Assembly: GCA_022661535.1 (NCBI GenBank)
Contig: JAKULF010000008.1
Location: 806,001-870,000 of the forward strand
Reading direction: 5' to 3'
Source: Eutypa lata
Lineage: Eukaryota > Ascomycota > Sordariomycetes > Xylariales > Diatrypaceae
Length of the DNA stretch: 64,000 nucleotides
Position 1 is the stretch's first letter. Each line of letters starts with the position of its first letter. The notes beneath the pieces are model-generated. The model ran no database searches. It was not told the origin of the DNA and saw nothing but the letters and a program-made list of their open reading frames with translations. Below are positions 46,478 to 57,083 of the stretch, one piece after another. A program made the translations under genes and the position numbers.

Positions 46478-48095
46478 CTTGACACATCGTAACCAGCCGG
46501 CCAGTCAGAGAGACAGATTGCAAATTATATGAAGGGACAGGGAGAGAGATTGGCACGGTAGGCAGTACCGGGGTATGTACGAAGTAGGAGAGTCGGTATC
46601 GAATGACGTTGAAATGGGTTTCGGGCGCTGAAGTGTTCGATCCACGCTGGCACGTTAGGTAGGTACACATACAGTGACTTCGAGTCTATGGCAGAGCAAC
46701 CCAATCCACGGCGCATGCGACGTGACACCGATCGCACAAAGGATTAGAGCTCTAATGGTTACCAGCAATATGTAACTAAGATCGAGTGTATTTTAATTAC
46801 TCTACGTATGGAATTTGATGGGTTATCAATCGGCAAGTATATGAACGAACGTCGGTACTGTCTGTACCTGATATCGGAATTGTTGGATTGACGGAGAATA
46901 AAAAAAGTGGCGTCAAAACGTGACCCAACGTACTGGTGTCATGGTGGGGTGACATAAAACATCTAGTCAACGTACGTATATTTACGTATATATTACATAT
47001 ACGATCTGACGATGTATTACTCCAGACATTAATTGTAATTACGTAAATCGATATTCTCGTTCAAACAATAATTGCGGGATACAATGGTTGCAATTACCTT
47101 TCCATTCGATCAATATCTATAGTTATACAATGCAGTAGTTCCTGGGCGATTGCTATATTCTAGTCAGCTAGCCCAATAGCCAACACGACAAACAATGTAA
47201 GTATTGACCCCTTACAGTTGGCTTTCATATGTAGTTTAATAAGTACTTACCTTTGAGTAGACATTCTGAAATTTCCATTGTCCGATACTACCTACACTTG
47301 ATCTTGATTTACCGATCATAGAGGAGGTACCACATGATATATTTGCTCATGACCTTGGGAAGTATGTTAACTAATCGCCTTGCATATAACATACCTGCCT
47401 ACCTCGATATAAGCTTAGCAAGGCTGAGATGGTAGAATGAGACCAGAATATATAACTAAAGCTACCCCTGGACATGAATTCCAAATGGGTGATTTGGGAG
47501 GTTGGCGCTTAATCGACCAGTAGAAGTGCTGGACCACAGGCTAGGCTGGCTGGATAGGCCTTTAACCAAGATAGAGTTGACCAACATTCAAATCTCCACC
47601 ATCTGAAGTAAATAAAGTATCTCCACTGCTAAATTGTTAGTGATTGTACTTAGCTAAGATGGTGGGATGGAGATAAACTGGACTAAAACCCCCTTAGACG
47701 CTGCTAGTGTAAGTTGTTACCTGGGTAAGTTTAGACAAACAAATACTACATACAATCAACATCAATTGATTCAATCACTCACCACATTATCATCTCCACA
47801 TGCGTTATTGACTTCTCAAAGAGCAGTCACTTTTCTATTCTACTCTTCTTTAGATCGTTATTGTGATATTTGGTTCTGCTCATACAGCACCTAAGAGCTA
47901 TCTCATCAATGAGCTAAATGCAACTAGTTCCTCCCGATTCCTAGTCAGCGGGTTATAAGCCAGCCCGCCTGGTTACCGCCGTTCCAACCTACAAGCCAAC
48001 CATTCGTGTCACAGGCTTCATTATAAGAACGAAACCACCCACCTTGAGCATTCACCTTACGCTTCGAAGGTCAAGTCGAATCCACCGCCGCCACG
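46478..48095. other. Intergenic region, presumed promoters
   Basis: About 1.6 kb between two genes that diverge. No supported gene. A frame beginning ATG at 47667 ends in a GTAAGT donor after 14 codons and is in phase with an acceptor at 48115, so it could in principle be a first exon of the WHI2 gene (about 400-nt intron), but I favour the TTG start. Sequence from ~48000 looks like a typical C/A-rich 5' UTR. Confidence 0.5.
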
Positions 48096-49887
48096 TTGTC
48101 CCAACCGCAGGAAGATAGTTACGGACAATCCGCGTCAGCGGAAACCCCACCGACCTCAAGCATTCAAGAGGACAAGCTTAATTTTGGGCATCACCATCGA
48201 GATCAAGATCAAGATCAAGACGAGGTAGAAAGTCTGAGTGGTGGCCGTTCGCCTCCTCCACGCTATCCGTATCCCGCTTCGGAAGCATCCGCATCTACAT
48301 CTTTCTCTCTCGCCTCGCCTCGTCCCGCACCACCGCCTTTCTCGAGCCTCTACGATTACGTATCTCCAGAGGACCTCGCCGACCATCACTTCGAGCTTCC
48401 ACCTCCCGCCTCGACCTCTTTCGCCGAAGCCGAAGCATCATCTGCAACCGCTGCGCCGGCCTACGTACCCTCTACCTCTTCCGATAGCTCAGAGACTGCA
48501 CAGTCCGAGGTGTATAAAGACACCCTTGCCGAGACTAAGCGAGCGCTTCCTCAAGACGTCAAAGGCGGTGAATCATCAGGTCAGAAGTCCGACGACCTCA
48601 GCGAACCACCACCCGCGTACGAAGAAGGCTATAGTCCATTACTCTCCTTCACCTACCTAATGGCTGCCGCCGGTGGTGCCTCGAGTATTATTACTCAAGT
48701 TCAGCAGGGAGGCCCGTCCATCAATGCTATCGGAGGTGAGCTATGTTGCGTCTATCGAACGTTTGACAATGTGTTAACCATTCTTTATAGATGTCGGTGC
48801 CGATGAGACCATTACCATGGACCTGCGGTAGGTTCTCGACGATGCGAAATTGCATGTCTCTAATATGTTGCTAACGAATGATTCGTACAGGGGTACCCGC
48901 TTCGTTCTCTCTAGGGATGAACTGCTGACTCTCCCCGAGTTTGTCCTTCTCTCACTCTTCCCTAACGGTTTGTTCCCTGAGGGCCATATGGGTGGCTTCT
49001 CTGAGGGCGATGCCGTCCAAGTTGATGTCAGTTTTCCTCGTGACAACCCCATTACTCAACTCCCCGCGAGCAACACGGTATCTAGCATTGCGAGCTTCTT
49101 TACCGCGTGTCTCTCCCGTGCATCCCCCATTCGCAGCCTTCTTTCCAATATCAATATACATTTCACTGACCTCCTATCCCAGTATGACCCTGTCTCTCTC
49201 CAATACATGCTAGATTTCTTCCGTAACGTAGCTCAGTCCATCCCAAACGAGACATCTCCTACTTCTTCCCCTGACGGGGGAGTTGTTCCTATTGACTCGT
49301 TGGGTGGCCGGAGTGAAGACGGAAGCAAACGAGCAGGGATTATTGTACTTCGCGAAGACTTGGATTTCTACGCCATTCCACCTCGCCCAGATATCAGCCA
49401 CGCTGATATGATAGAGGTAAAACGTGCCACGGCCCGCGCTTTACTCAGGCAAAGTGGCATATTCTCAGGCTTGAAACGGAGTGACGAACCGGGAACGACT
49501 GAAGCACACTTGATCGAGATGCTCACGGCTGGGTAAGTAGCTTCCCTTATCGTAATTCTAGCTTCCGAAGTAAAACTAACTAGTTCTCACATATCAAACA
49601 GCGGATTCAACCATGACGACAGCTGGGGTCATCGGGCTGGTGAACCCAACAAAGCCGTCGTCTGCAGTCTGGCACTTGCTCGGCTGCGTAGCGATATCAA
49701 GGGCAACGAGATGGGAAACAACGCCGTGGGCATGGCACAGAAGCTGCTCCTATTCTGGCGAAAGCCTGCTCGGCGTTGCTGGTGGGAGGGTGTTAACCTA
49801 ACGGATGTCGAGGGCGTGGATGGACCTCTCAAAGTCTGGATTAGAAGGGTCTGGACGCTAGAAATGAGTGTGATTGGGTTGCGTTAA
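48096..49887 (+). CDS. whi2: WHI2-like stress-response regulator, TTG start
   Basis: Exons 48096-48735, 48791-48827, 48891-49532 and 49602-49887, giving 534 residues in phase. The N-terminal ~200 residues are Ser/Pro-rich and disordered (EPPPAYEEGYSP). From ~214: DVGADETITMDLRGTRFVLS, LLTLPEFVLLSLFPNGLFP, SLQYMLDFFRN, REDLDFYAIPPRPDI and a C-terminal GFNHDDSWGHRAGEP..SVIGLR block. This BTB/T1-like layout is that of fungal WHI2, which with Psr-type phosphatases controls the general stress response and low-amino-acid TORC1 inhibition. No in-frame ATG occurs before codon 189 (48661) and a stop lies upstream at 48045. The context CCGCCACGTTGTCC is that of a fungal start with ATG replaced by TTG. 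After the stop is an AAC microsatellite. Confidence 0.85.
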
Positions 49888-51278
49888 AACAACAACAACA
49901 ACAACAAAGCTAGTTGAGCAAGCGGATAGGCGTTCCTGAGGTTTCAATTTCTACAGTTGCATCGAACGGTCCACAGCCTACGAGCGACCGGACCTGTTTA
50001 TTATCTTTTCCCCATGTTCATATTGCCCCGCCTTCTTCAACCCTTGAGATACATCCGGCGAGGCCTTAGTTCCTTAATTGTCCATATTAGTCTCTCCAGA
50101 ATAAAGAACAGCTGAGACGCTCAAGATACCGGGTACCCCTCGCCAATGGTATGAAAACATCTACCATAATGTGTGAGCTTGCTGTTGAAGTTAGTTGTGG
50201 TAGGAATGACACACGGGGATATACAGTCGGCATTTCGCTACACTACTAGTATATATATTATTAATACGAGTTAACAGTTTATATCACCGTTAGCCTTAAC
50301 AACCTTCGTTGTATGACAAGGATATTGAAATATTGAGCCCATAGTGACTAAGAGAAAATCTATTGAGGCTGGCTTACTAACTGGAGAATATAGCAGGGTT
50401 TAAGGCGCTTTGTAGACGCTCGCTCGACTGGAGAATATAACTCGGCCCGTTCCGATCGGATATGCAGCCATGTCGTATCGGCATTGTCCCCACGTTCCAT
50501 CTACCTATAACTTAATTCCCATGGAGCTATCTACCAATGTAAGAGCTGAAGAGCCAGCCCCCCTTCGCCTCAATATCCAATACTGGATAAAGACAGGGAG
50601 TGGCACAGAACATCAGTCGAAACAGTCAGAGAGTTTCATCAACCTGAGCGTAGCAAACCCGTCACGCCCAGGTTCTGGCCTCCAGCTCAGAAATGAACGG
50701 CCTGCTTACTTACATAGCCAAGATATCTTAAGGTTTCGGGCTGCATTGACGTTCCAAGCATTTTGGTCCATTTAAACTGCTCAAACAATCCGATGTCGAC
50801 CTTGGCGACGTGACGTCAAACGTGTTATATAACACAAACATAAAATTCCAACATTAGAACATTCCTCACTACTCAATTTACGTAGTAGAGTAGAGTTCAT
50901 GTTTCGCAACAGATATGTGCTGTAGCCCAGTTCTTTCCCTACATCGTTCCTTCCCACCCATATACCCGCGTGCCTGCAGTCTCCTAATATATAGTCCTTT
51001 AAAAATTGAATAGCGCATGGCCGTCTTGCGTCATTGCCTTCTCATCTAATGACATACATAGCAGTCTCGTTCAGTTTGTATTTGGAACGGTGAGTCTTAT
51101 AATCAAGCCAAAGCCATCAGGATTTCAATGTTTGGCATGGTATCTAAACTCGTTCAACATTAGGCAAATCGAAGCAACCCTTCTAGACCAGAAATGGGAA
51201 TTAGATAACTTAATAGTTTACATTTGATTCCTTGATTCTTACCACCACTCATCCCCTAATTATTGCATTATTGCAAGC
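49888..51278. other. Intergenic region
   Basis: About 1.4 kb. It starts with (ACA)n at ~49888-49907. A 101-codon frame with ATG at 50470 has no domain and lies in a promoter-like stretch; I do not call it. The last ~200 bp is the presumed leader of the PQQ-dehydrogenase-like gene. Confidence 0.55.
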
Positions 51279-53078
51279 ATGAAGACAACCACCGTGCTGG
51301 CTGCAGCAGCAAAGGCAGCTCTCCTATACATTCCTATCGCTCTAGCGCAAACTCCCAATTGCGAGGAACCCCTAACTCCGTCGTATCCGGCTCCGGTCGT
51401 GGGCAGCGGATGGGTCGCCAGACTCGTCGTGACTGGTCTGAAAGACCCAAGAGGTCTTCTATTCGACTCGAGCGGCAACCTCCTCGTCGTTGAGCAGGAA
51501 TCCGGTATCCGCCGTATCCGCTTCGCCGATGGTGGCGAGACCTGTCTGGAAGTCTCTGAAAACACCCAGGTTATCCAGAATGATCAAGTAACTAGAATTT
51601 CCTTCCCTTTCCTTTCATTTCCTCTCGTTCCCTTTTCTGTAGGTATGCCTATGAACAGACAAGATGGGATCTAATCTCAGGCTACCTACGTGCCCGTCTA
51701 CTTAGTTAACCCACGGCATCGCATTCTCCAACGACGGGAAGACGCTATTCGCCTCGACGCCACAGGAGGTGCTTGCATGGGACTACGACGCGGCAACGGC
51801 TTCGGTCAGCGGGGATCAGAAGGTCGTCATCAACGAGATGAACAACCGCGGCCACGCGACCCGCACCCTCCTCATGTCGCAGAAAGTGCCGGGCATGCTC
51901 CTCGTGTCCCAGGGCAGCGGCGAGAACGACGACCCGCTCGCGCGGGACGCCTCGTCGGGCATCTCGCAGATCCGCGCCTTCAACGTGAGCGTGCTGCCGG
52001 ACGAGCCGTACACCTACGCGTCGCCATCGGCGGGCGCGCTGCTCGGCTGGGGTCTGCGCAACTCGGTCGGCGTGGCCGAGGAGCCGACCACGGGCGGCAT
52101 TTTCAGCGTCGAGAATTCCGTCGACGACATCGAGCGCGACGGCGTCGATATCCACCAGGACAATCCCGGGGAGGAGCTGAACTTCCACGGCTTCCTGAAC
52201 GGATCGGGCGGGGGTGGCCAGGGGGGTAACTATGGCTATCCCGAGTGCTATGCGGTGTGGGATCCTTCGGCTTCGGGCCTCGGCGCCTTGGAGATCGGCG
52301 ACCAGTTCACGCCCTCTACGTCGGACGTTTCGACCGACTCGGTCTGCAGTGATGACTTCGTCGCCCCGAGACTCACGTGGCCGGCCCACACCGCGCCGCT
52401 GGATATCAAGTTCACTCCTGATGGTTCGGAGGCGTACGTCTCTTTTCATGGAAGCTGTGAGTCCCCCCCATCATTTTTACCCATGTATCAACTTAATCAA
52501 TACCGCCCTATCTTGCCTCACATGCCTACATAGTCAAGATGTTGTTACCTCTCCTATCTACCACTAATACCCCCCCCAAAAAAGAAGCAAACAAACTAAC
52601 TAGCTTAAAAAAAACAGGGGACCGCACCAACCCCGCCGGCTACGTCCTAGCCTCCGTCACCTTCGCAGACGGCGAGCCCGTCGCAGCACGCACGAGCAAC
52701 ACCTCGCTGCGCAGCATCCTCTCCAACTCGGACCTAAAGCGGTGTCCGGACTCCTGCTTCCGGCCGGCGGGGCTCGCCCTCGACTCGGCGGGCCGCCTGT
52801 ACATGAGCTCGGACTCGACGGGCGAGATCTACGTTCTGGCGCAGGCCGAGATGACCGCCACGGGCGGCGAACAACCTCCATCTGATAATAACAACGAGGC
52901 GGGGGATGCTGAGAGCAGCGCGGGTCGTAGCGTGATTGCACTGAGGGGGCTTTTCCCTGGTGGTGGTGGTGGTAGTAGGAGTAGTAAGGAGGGCAGTGCG
53001 GTCTGGGCTTGGGTTTTCGTGATCCTCTCAGCCTTCCTTGCGGGCTGGGTTGTTGGCGGGGCTGGCAGGAGGGCTTAG
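51279..53078 (+). CDS. Secreted PQQ-type sugar (sorbosone/pyranose) dehydrogenase, AA12-like, membrane-tailed
   Basis: Exons 51279-51587, 51706-52456 and 52618-53078, giving 506 residues. Residues 1-23 are a signal peptide (LLYIPIALAQ). The body is a six-bladed quinoprotein of the glucose/sorbosone dehydrogenase fold: GLKDPRGLLFDSSGNLLVVE, LTHGIAFSNDGKTLFAS, NNRGHATRTLLMS, LLGWGLRNSVGVA and SFHGSWDRTNPAGY, which the last splice restores. This set matches fungal family AA12, whose characterised members oxidise aldoses such as fucose or pyranoses using PQQ and pass electrons on. The C-terminus has a Gly/Ser linker then a hydrophobic segment (WAWVFVILSAFLAGWVVGG) ending in GRRA: a membrane or GPI-type anchor. 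Fungi do not make PQQ, so cofactor is presumably scavenged. Cell-surface location is inferred. Confidence 0.87.
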
Positions 53079-53859
53079 GAGGCTCGTCTGGCTGGCGCCG
53101 GGGCTGTGGATGCCAAATTGGGGGGTTTGGTTTGAAGGGAAGAGAAAGGAAGGAAGCATAGGAAGAGGGCGTTATTGTTGAAGGCGTTGTCTGGGAGCTG
53201 GTCTTTGCAAGCATGATGGGAATATGTTAACAATTGAGGGCGGAAAGAAATAGGTTTAATGGAGGATTATCAGGTTCGAGACCTCACGAGGATGAACACT
53301 AGAAGCGAGTTTGTGCTCCCGCTTGAATGACCTATAACGTGGTAGGTAGATATATTTAAATTATGTTATACGCCGGAAGAAAAAAAATAGGAAGTGTCTC
53401 ACTGAGAAATTGCCATGTCAGCCACACGTCTTGAAAAGGAGCAACATGTCAATCTCTGTTGCCCTGCGTCTGAAGTATGCAAAATGTTATGAATTCTGAT
53501 CTCCTGACTTGTTTGCTTTTTTGGCCTGCTGCTATCACATCCCCTTCATTATTCCTCCGGCGAGAACAGAACAGAACAGAACAGGATAGAATAACACAGT
53601 GTAGCATATGTCATACAGATATGGCAGTTCTATTTTCCCTATGATCTCTAAACGCCGGGCTCTTTTCTCACATTCATCCTTGTTCAGCCACCCCTCCTTG
53701 ACATGTGATGGGATGAGACAACAGCAATCAGCTCCTCTCTTTTTTGTTCATTCAAGACCCAGTTCGGCCTTCATTTGCTTCGTCTCTCACATCATTATCT
53801 CGTTCTTTGCTCTTCGCGTATCAGTGTCAAGTCGGTGGGTCGGTCGGTTAGTAGATATA
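53079..53859. other. Convergent intergenic region
   Basis: About 0.78 kb between converging genes. It contains an AACAG/GAACA tandem repeat at ~53564-53585 and no supported coding frame. Confidence 0.6.
53564..53585 (+). repeat. AGAAC tandem repeat
   Basis: About four perfect copies of AGAAC in the spacer between the dehydrogenase gene and SEC13. Confidence 0.8.
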
Positions 53860-55170
53860 TTAATCCTCCATGGTCTTGACACACTCCCACTCGCCACGCA
53901 GGTTCTCCTTCCACAGCGAGACCTTGTTATCGCCACCACTAACAGCGAGCACGTTACCGCTGAGACTCCAGCTGACACGCCAGACAGTGGCATCGAAGCT
54001 TAGGACCTTGCTGGCCCACTGGCCCTGGTTGGAAGCATCGCTCGTCCAGATGCGCACCGTCCGGTCCTGCGACGCGGACGCGATGTAGCTCTTCTGCAGC
54101 ACGGTAGGGCTCCAGGCCACGTCGCGCACCCAGTCGGTGTGGCCGGCGAGGGGCTCGCCCTCCTGCTTGTAGCTCTGGGAGGCCGGGTCGTAAGCCCAGA
54201 TCTTGAGGACGTTGTCGCAGCCGCCGGTGACGAAGCGGCGCTGGCCGACGGCGCTCGGCTGCTGCTGCTGCTGGGGCGACGTAGGAGACGAGGAGACGAT
54301 GCTGCCGGGGGCGGTGGACGGGGCCCACGAGACCGAGTTGACGCCGAGGCCGTGCGCCGGGAACGCCACGTGCGCCATGTTGTTGTCCTTGAACTCGAGC
54401 ACGCTGACGTGGCCGTCGGACGAGGCGCACGCCAGCAGGCAGCCCGACTCGTGCGGGGACCAGGCCACCGCGTTCACCGACGCCTTGTGCAGCGCGAAGT
54501 CGAAGATCCGCTGCCATTGCGAGGCCTGCTCGCGCCAGATGAACACCTTGCCGTCGTATGAGGCCGAGGCCAGGATGTTGCCGTACTTGGGGTGCGCCCA
54601 GGACACGCACCAGACTGCGCCTTCGTGACTGTTGGGATGAAAGAAGTGCCGTTAGCGAGCGAGAGAGAGAGCGAGCAAGAAGCAGGCGGCTATAAGGTCA
54701 TGGGAAATATGGATAGTGTAGGGGGATGGTATAGAATGAGGAGATGCCCGTCGCAAATAGGCGTAAGCGTTGTCGTCGATAGGGCGAAGAAACATGCCAA
54801 CAATAGAAAGGAGTATATATATGGAAGGTGCGGTGGTTTTCGTGCTTACCCCTTTAATGTCTCGGTCAATCGCTGTGTCTCTCCCTCGATCTCGAAGATC
54901 TTGATCGTCTTGTCGGATGAGCATGTGGCGAGCCGCCGGCCGTAGTAGTCAAGGACTGCATCGTGCTAGAGAGATAGCTCGTTAGCTATGATAATACTTC
55001 TTATGGCTCTAGAGCTTCCGAAGAGGCCATCAACCAGGAAATAAGTAGGCATGGTACGTACAATCATGTCATCATGGCCGGAATTCGAGATTACCTGCGC
55101 CTGTACTGGAGGTCAGTATGTCTGCTAGCTTTGAAGCAATTTGTATGCATTGGCCAGTACAACGTACCAT
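53860..55170 (-). CDS. sec13: COPII/nuclear pore WD40 protein Sec13
   Basis: Four exons on the minus strand: 55170-55168, 55100-55062, 54965-54850 and 54628-53860, 308 residues. Exon 1 is only the ATG; the rest of the N-terminus is [13 protein letters not shown], then [18 protein letters not shown], the conserved opening of Sec13. Six WD40 blades follow ([67 protein letters not shown]). The protein ends with [14 protein letters not shown]. Its role is established: with Sec31 it forms the outer COPII coat for ER export and is also part of the Nup84-type nuclear pore subcomplex and SEA/GATOR2. A Gln-rich insert ([15 protein letters not shown]) interrupts a loop in the third blade region. Assignment is firm. 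Confidence 0.95.
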
Positions 55171-57083
55171 CTTGAAAGAGGTAGAATGGCACGAGCACTT
55201 AGAGAGAATATGGTATGGAGGAAGAGGATGTTGTGTTTGGAGTAGTCGTGTTCTCTGGGATCGTTAACGTTGTCAACTTGTTATCGAATTGTTGTTTGAT
55301 AGTTACTTGTCCCTTTGGCAAGGATCATTGGAGCCTCGCGCAAGCTTAGCGTTACAATGAGCAGCTCCAATAGGATCTCACAATTGTTAGGCTACTTTAG
55401 ATCCAAATTCACTGGTTAACTACATAGTTACATACATATAGGGCCACTCAATGTTCTTGGAAGCTGTAGTTAGTTCAAAGTGTTACTGCACATGGGTATG
55501 CAAGCTTACCTAATGAAACCAAGTATCTGGATAAACCTCGGTGTATGGCCATGTACACACTCTGTAGCATCTCGAGAATGGAACTTGTTCCTGAAATAGA
55601 AATGACCTCATTTAAAGAATACGTCGAGGTAGTTACCTCTAAAGAGAACTACGACGATACCTGTTCTGATTTGTTTATACATAAAATATCTTCCCTTTAC
55701 AAGGCAGAAGAAGGATATTTACAACATATCAAACTATTTTCTAGGTATTTATTCAATATCTGTATTCTTCATTCCCTTACATATTTTATTATTAAAGACA
55801 AGGTAACATGTATATGCCATTATAAGGAAGGTAGGTACCTACCTATAAGTAACTAACTATACATGAAGATGGAGAGTTCACTCAAAGACTTGAGCCCCAG
55901 CTTTTAGCCTTTCCTTGGCCCCCAGTCATTGGCTCCTCCGGTATAGAGCCCATGTGATTGACCCATTGACAGCCGCGGCTAAGAAGGAGGCTGAGTTATG
56001 TCAGACTAGAGATGAACTTAGATATCTCATTAGAACATTCTTCATCTTGAAGCTTGTCGGCTTCCTCTATCCCATCCCTTGAAGCTCGTGATGTTTGCAG
56101 TTATTAGGCAACCATGTTGTAGTGCCATCAATGATGTTCAGGTACTTTTACTTGATATCGATCTCTCTCTTTGATCCTTAAAAAACTTGGTTGCCGAGCT
56201 GTCCAAGTCGCACCGCGTACTTCCCAGCTGCATCAACAATCGTAAAACTAGCCGCAGCCTTGAACCGGTATCTGTCATAGAATCTTGGCAAGCTTCTCAT
56301 TTGACTTGGTCATCCTTTCTTTCTTTCCGAACATAAGTCCACATCATCGTACAGACAGAACAAATATCTTCTTCCTGGGGATAACCGCCATCTATTGAAC
56401 GTCAAGCCCAATTCAGATTTGAGCGCAACCGTGTTGTCCCTCGCCATTGATTCCCGGTTGCCTGAGAGATTCATTCACTTGTATGCAGGCCAACTTGCAT
56501 AGGTAAGTCGCAGTATTGATTGTATGCGGTCCAGTCCCGGCACTTGCACTACTTGCGTACAACTTGCCCTGCAACAACATACCCCTCCAGAACCACAACC
56601 ACACACTTCTTGAAAGTCTTCTTCTTGTACTCCCACTTCCTCCAAGCACACACCCGGAAAATTCAGCGCAGACTGCACTTGTTTTTCCTACCCCCACTTC
56701 AACCTGACTGCACCCCAACCTTCACCCATAACAACATATCCTTTTCTACCCGCATCCAAGCATTCGTAGTGAAGTAGGAAATTGGCATCTCAGACAATTT
56801 CCCACCCATTCACCACACCATCACTGCCGTGGTAGCATCCTTGTACCCCCAACCTCCTTTGACTCTGACCTTCCCAAAGTAATTACTTCGGATTCCGAAA
56901 GCACTCCTCCTAACCTTGTACAGCACTTGCGTCCAGCCAGAACGATCATCTTTCTTGATCTCACGTAGAGCCTCTTGGATTGCCCCACCTTCTTGATCTA
57001 TCCATAGATCAACCTCCATCACATATCCATACCCCTCCTCTTAGCACTGCTGCTTCCCTCCTCAACCGGCCATCTCCTTAGCG
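55171..57083. other. Divergent intergenic region
   Basis: About 1.9 kb between SEC13 and the peroxin gene, which diverge. Several 60-100 codon frames occur but none has domain support or sensible composition. C-rich tracts from ~56500 to 57060 fit a fungal promoter/leader. Confidence 0.55.

Noticed and set aside
50470..50775. 101-codon frame beginning with ATG
   Set aside because: No recognisable domain and sits in the spacer upstream of the dehydrogenase gene.
55545..55856. 103-codon frame between SEC13 and the peroxin gene
   Set aside because: AT-rich, no domain and no splice context; consistent with chance.
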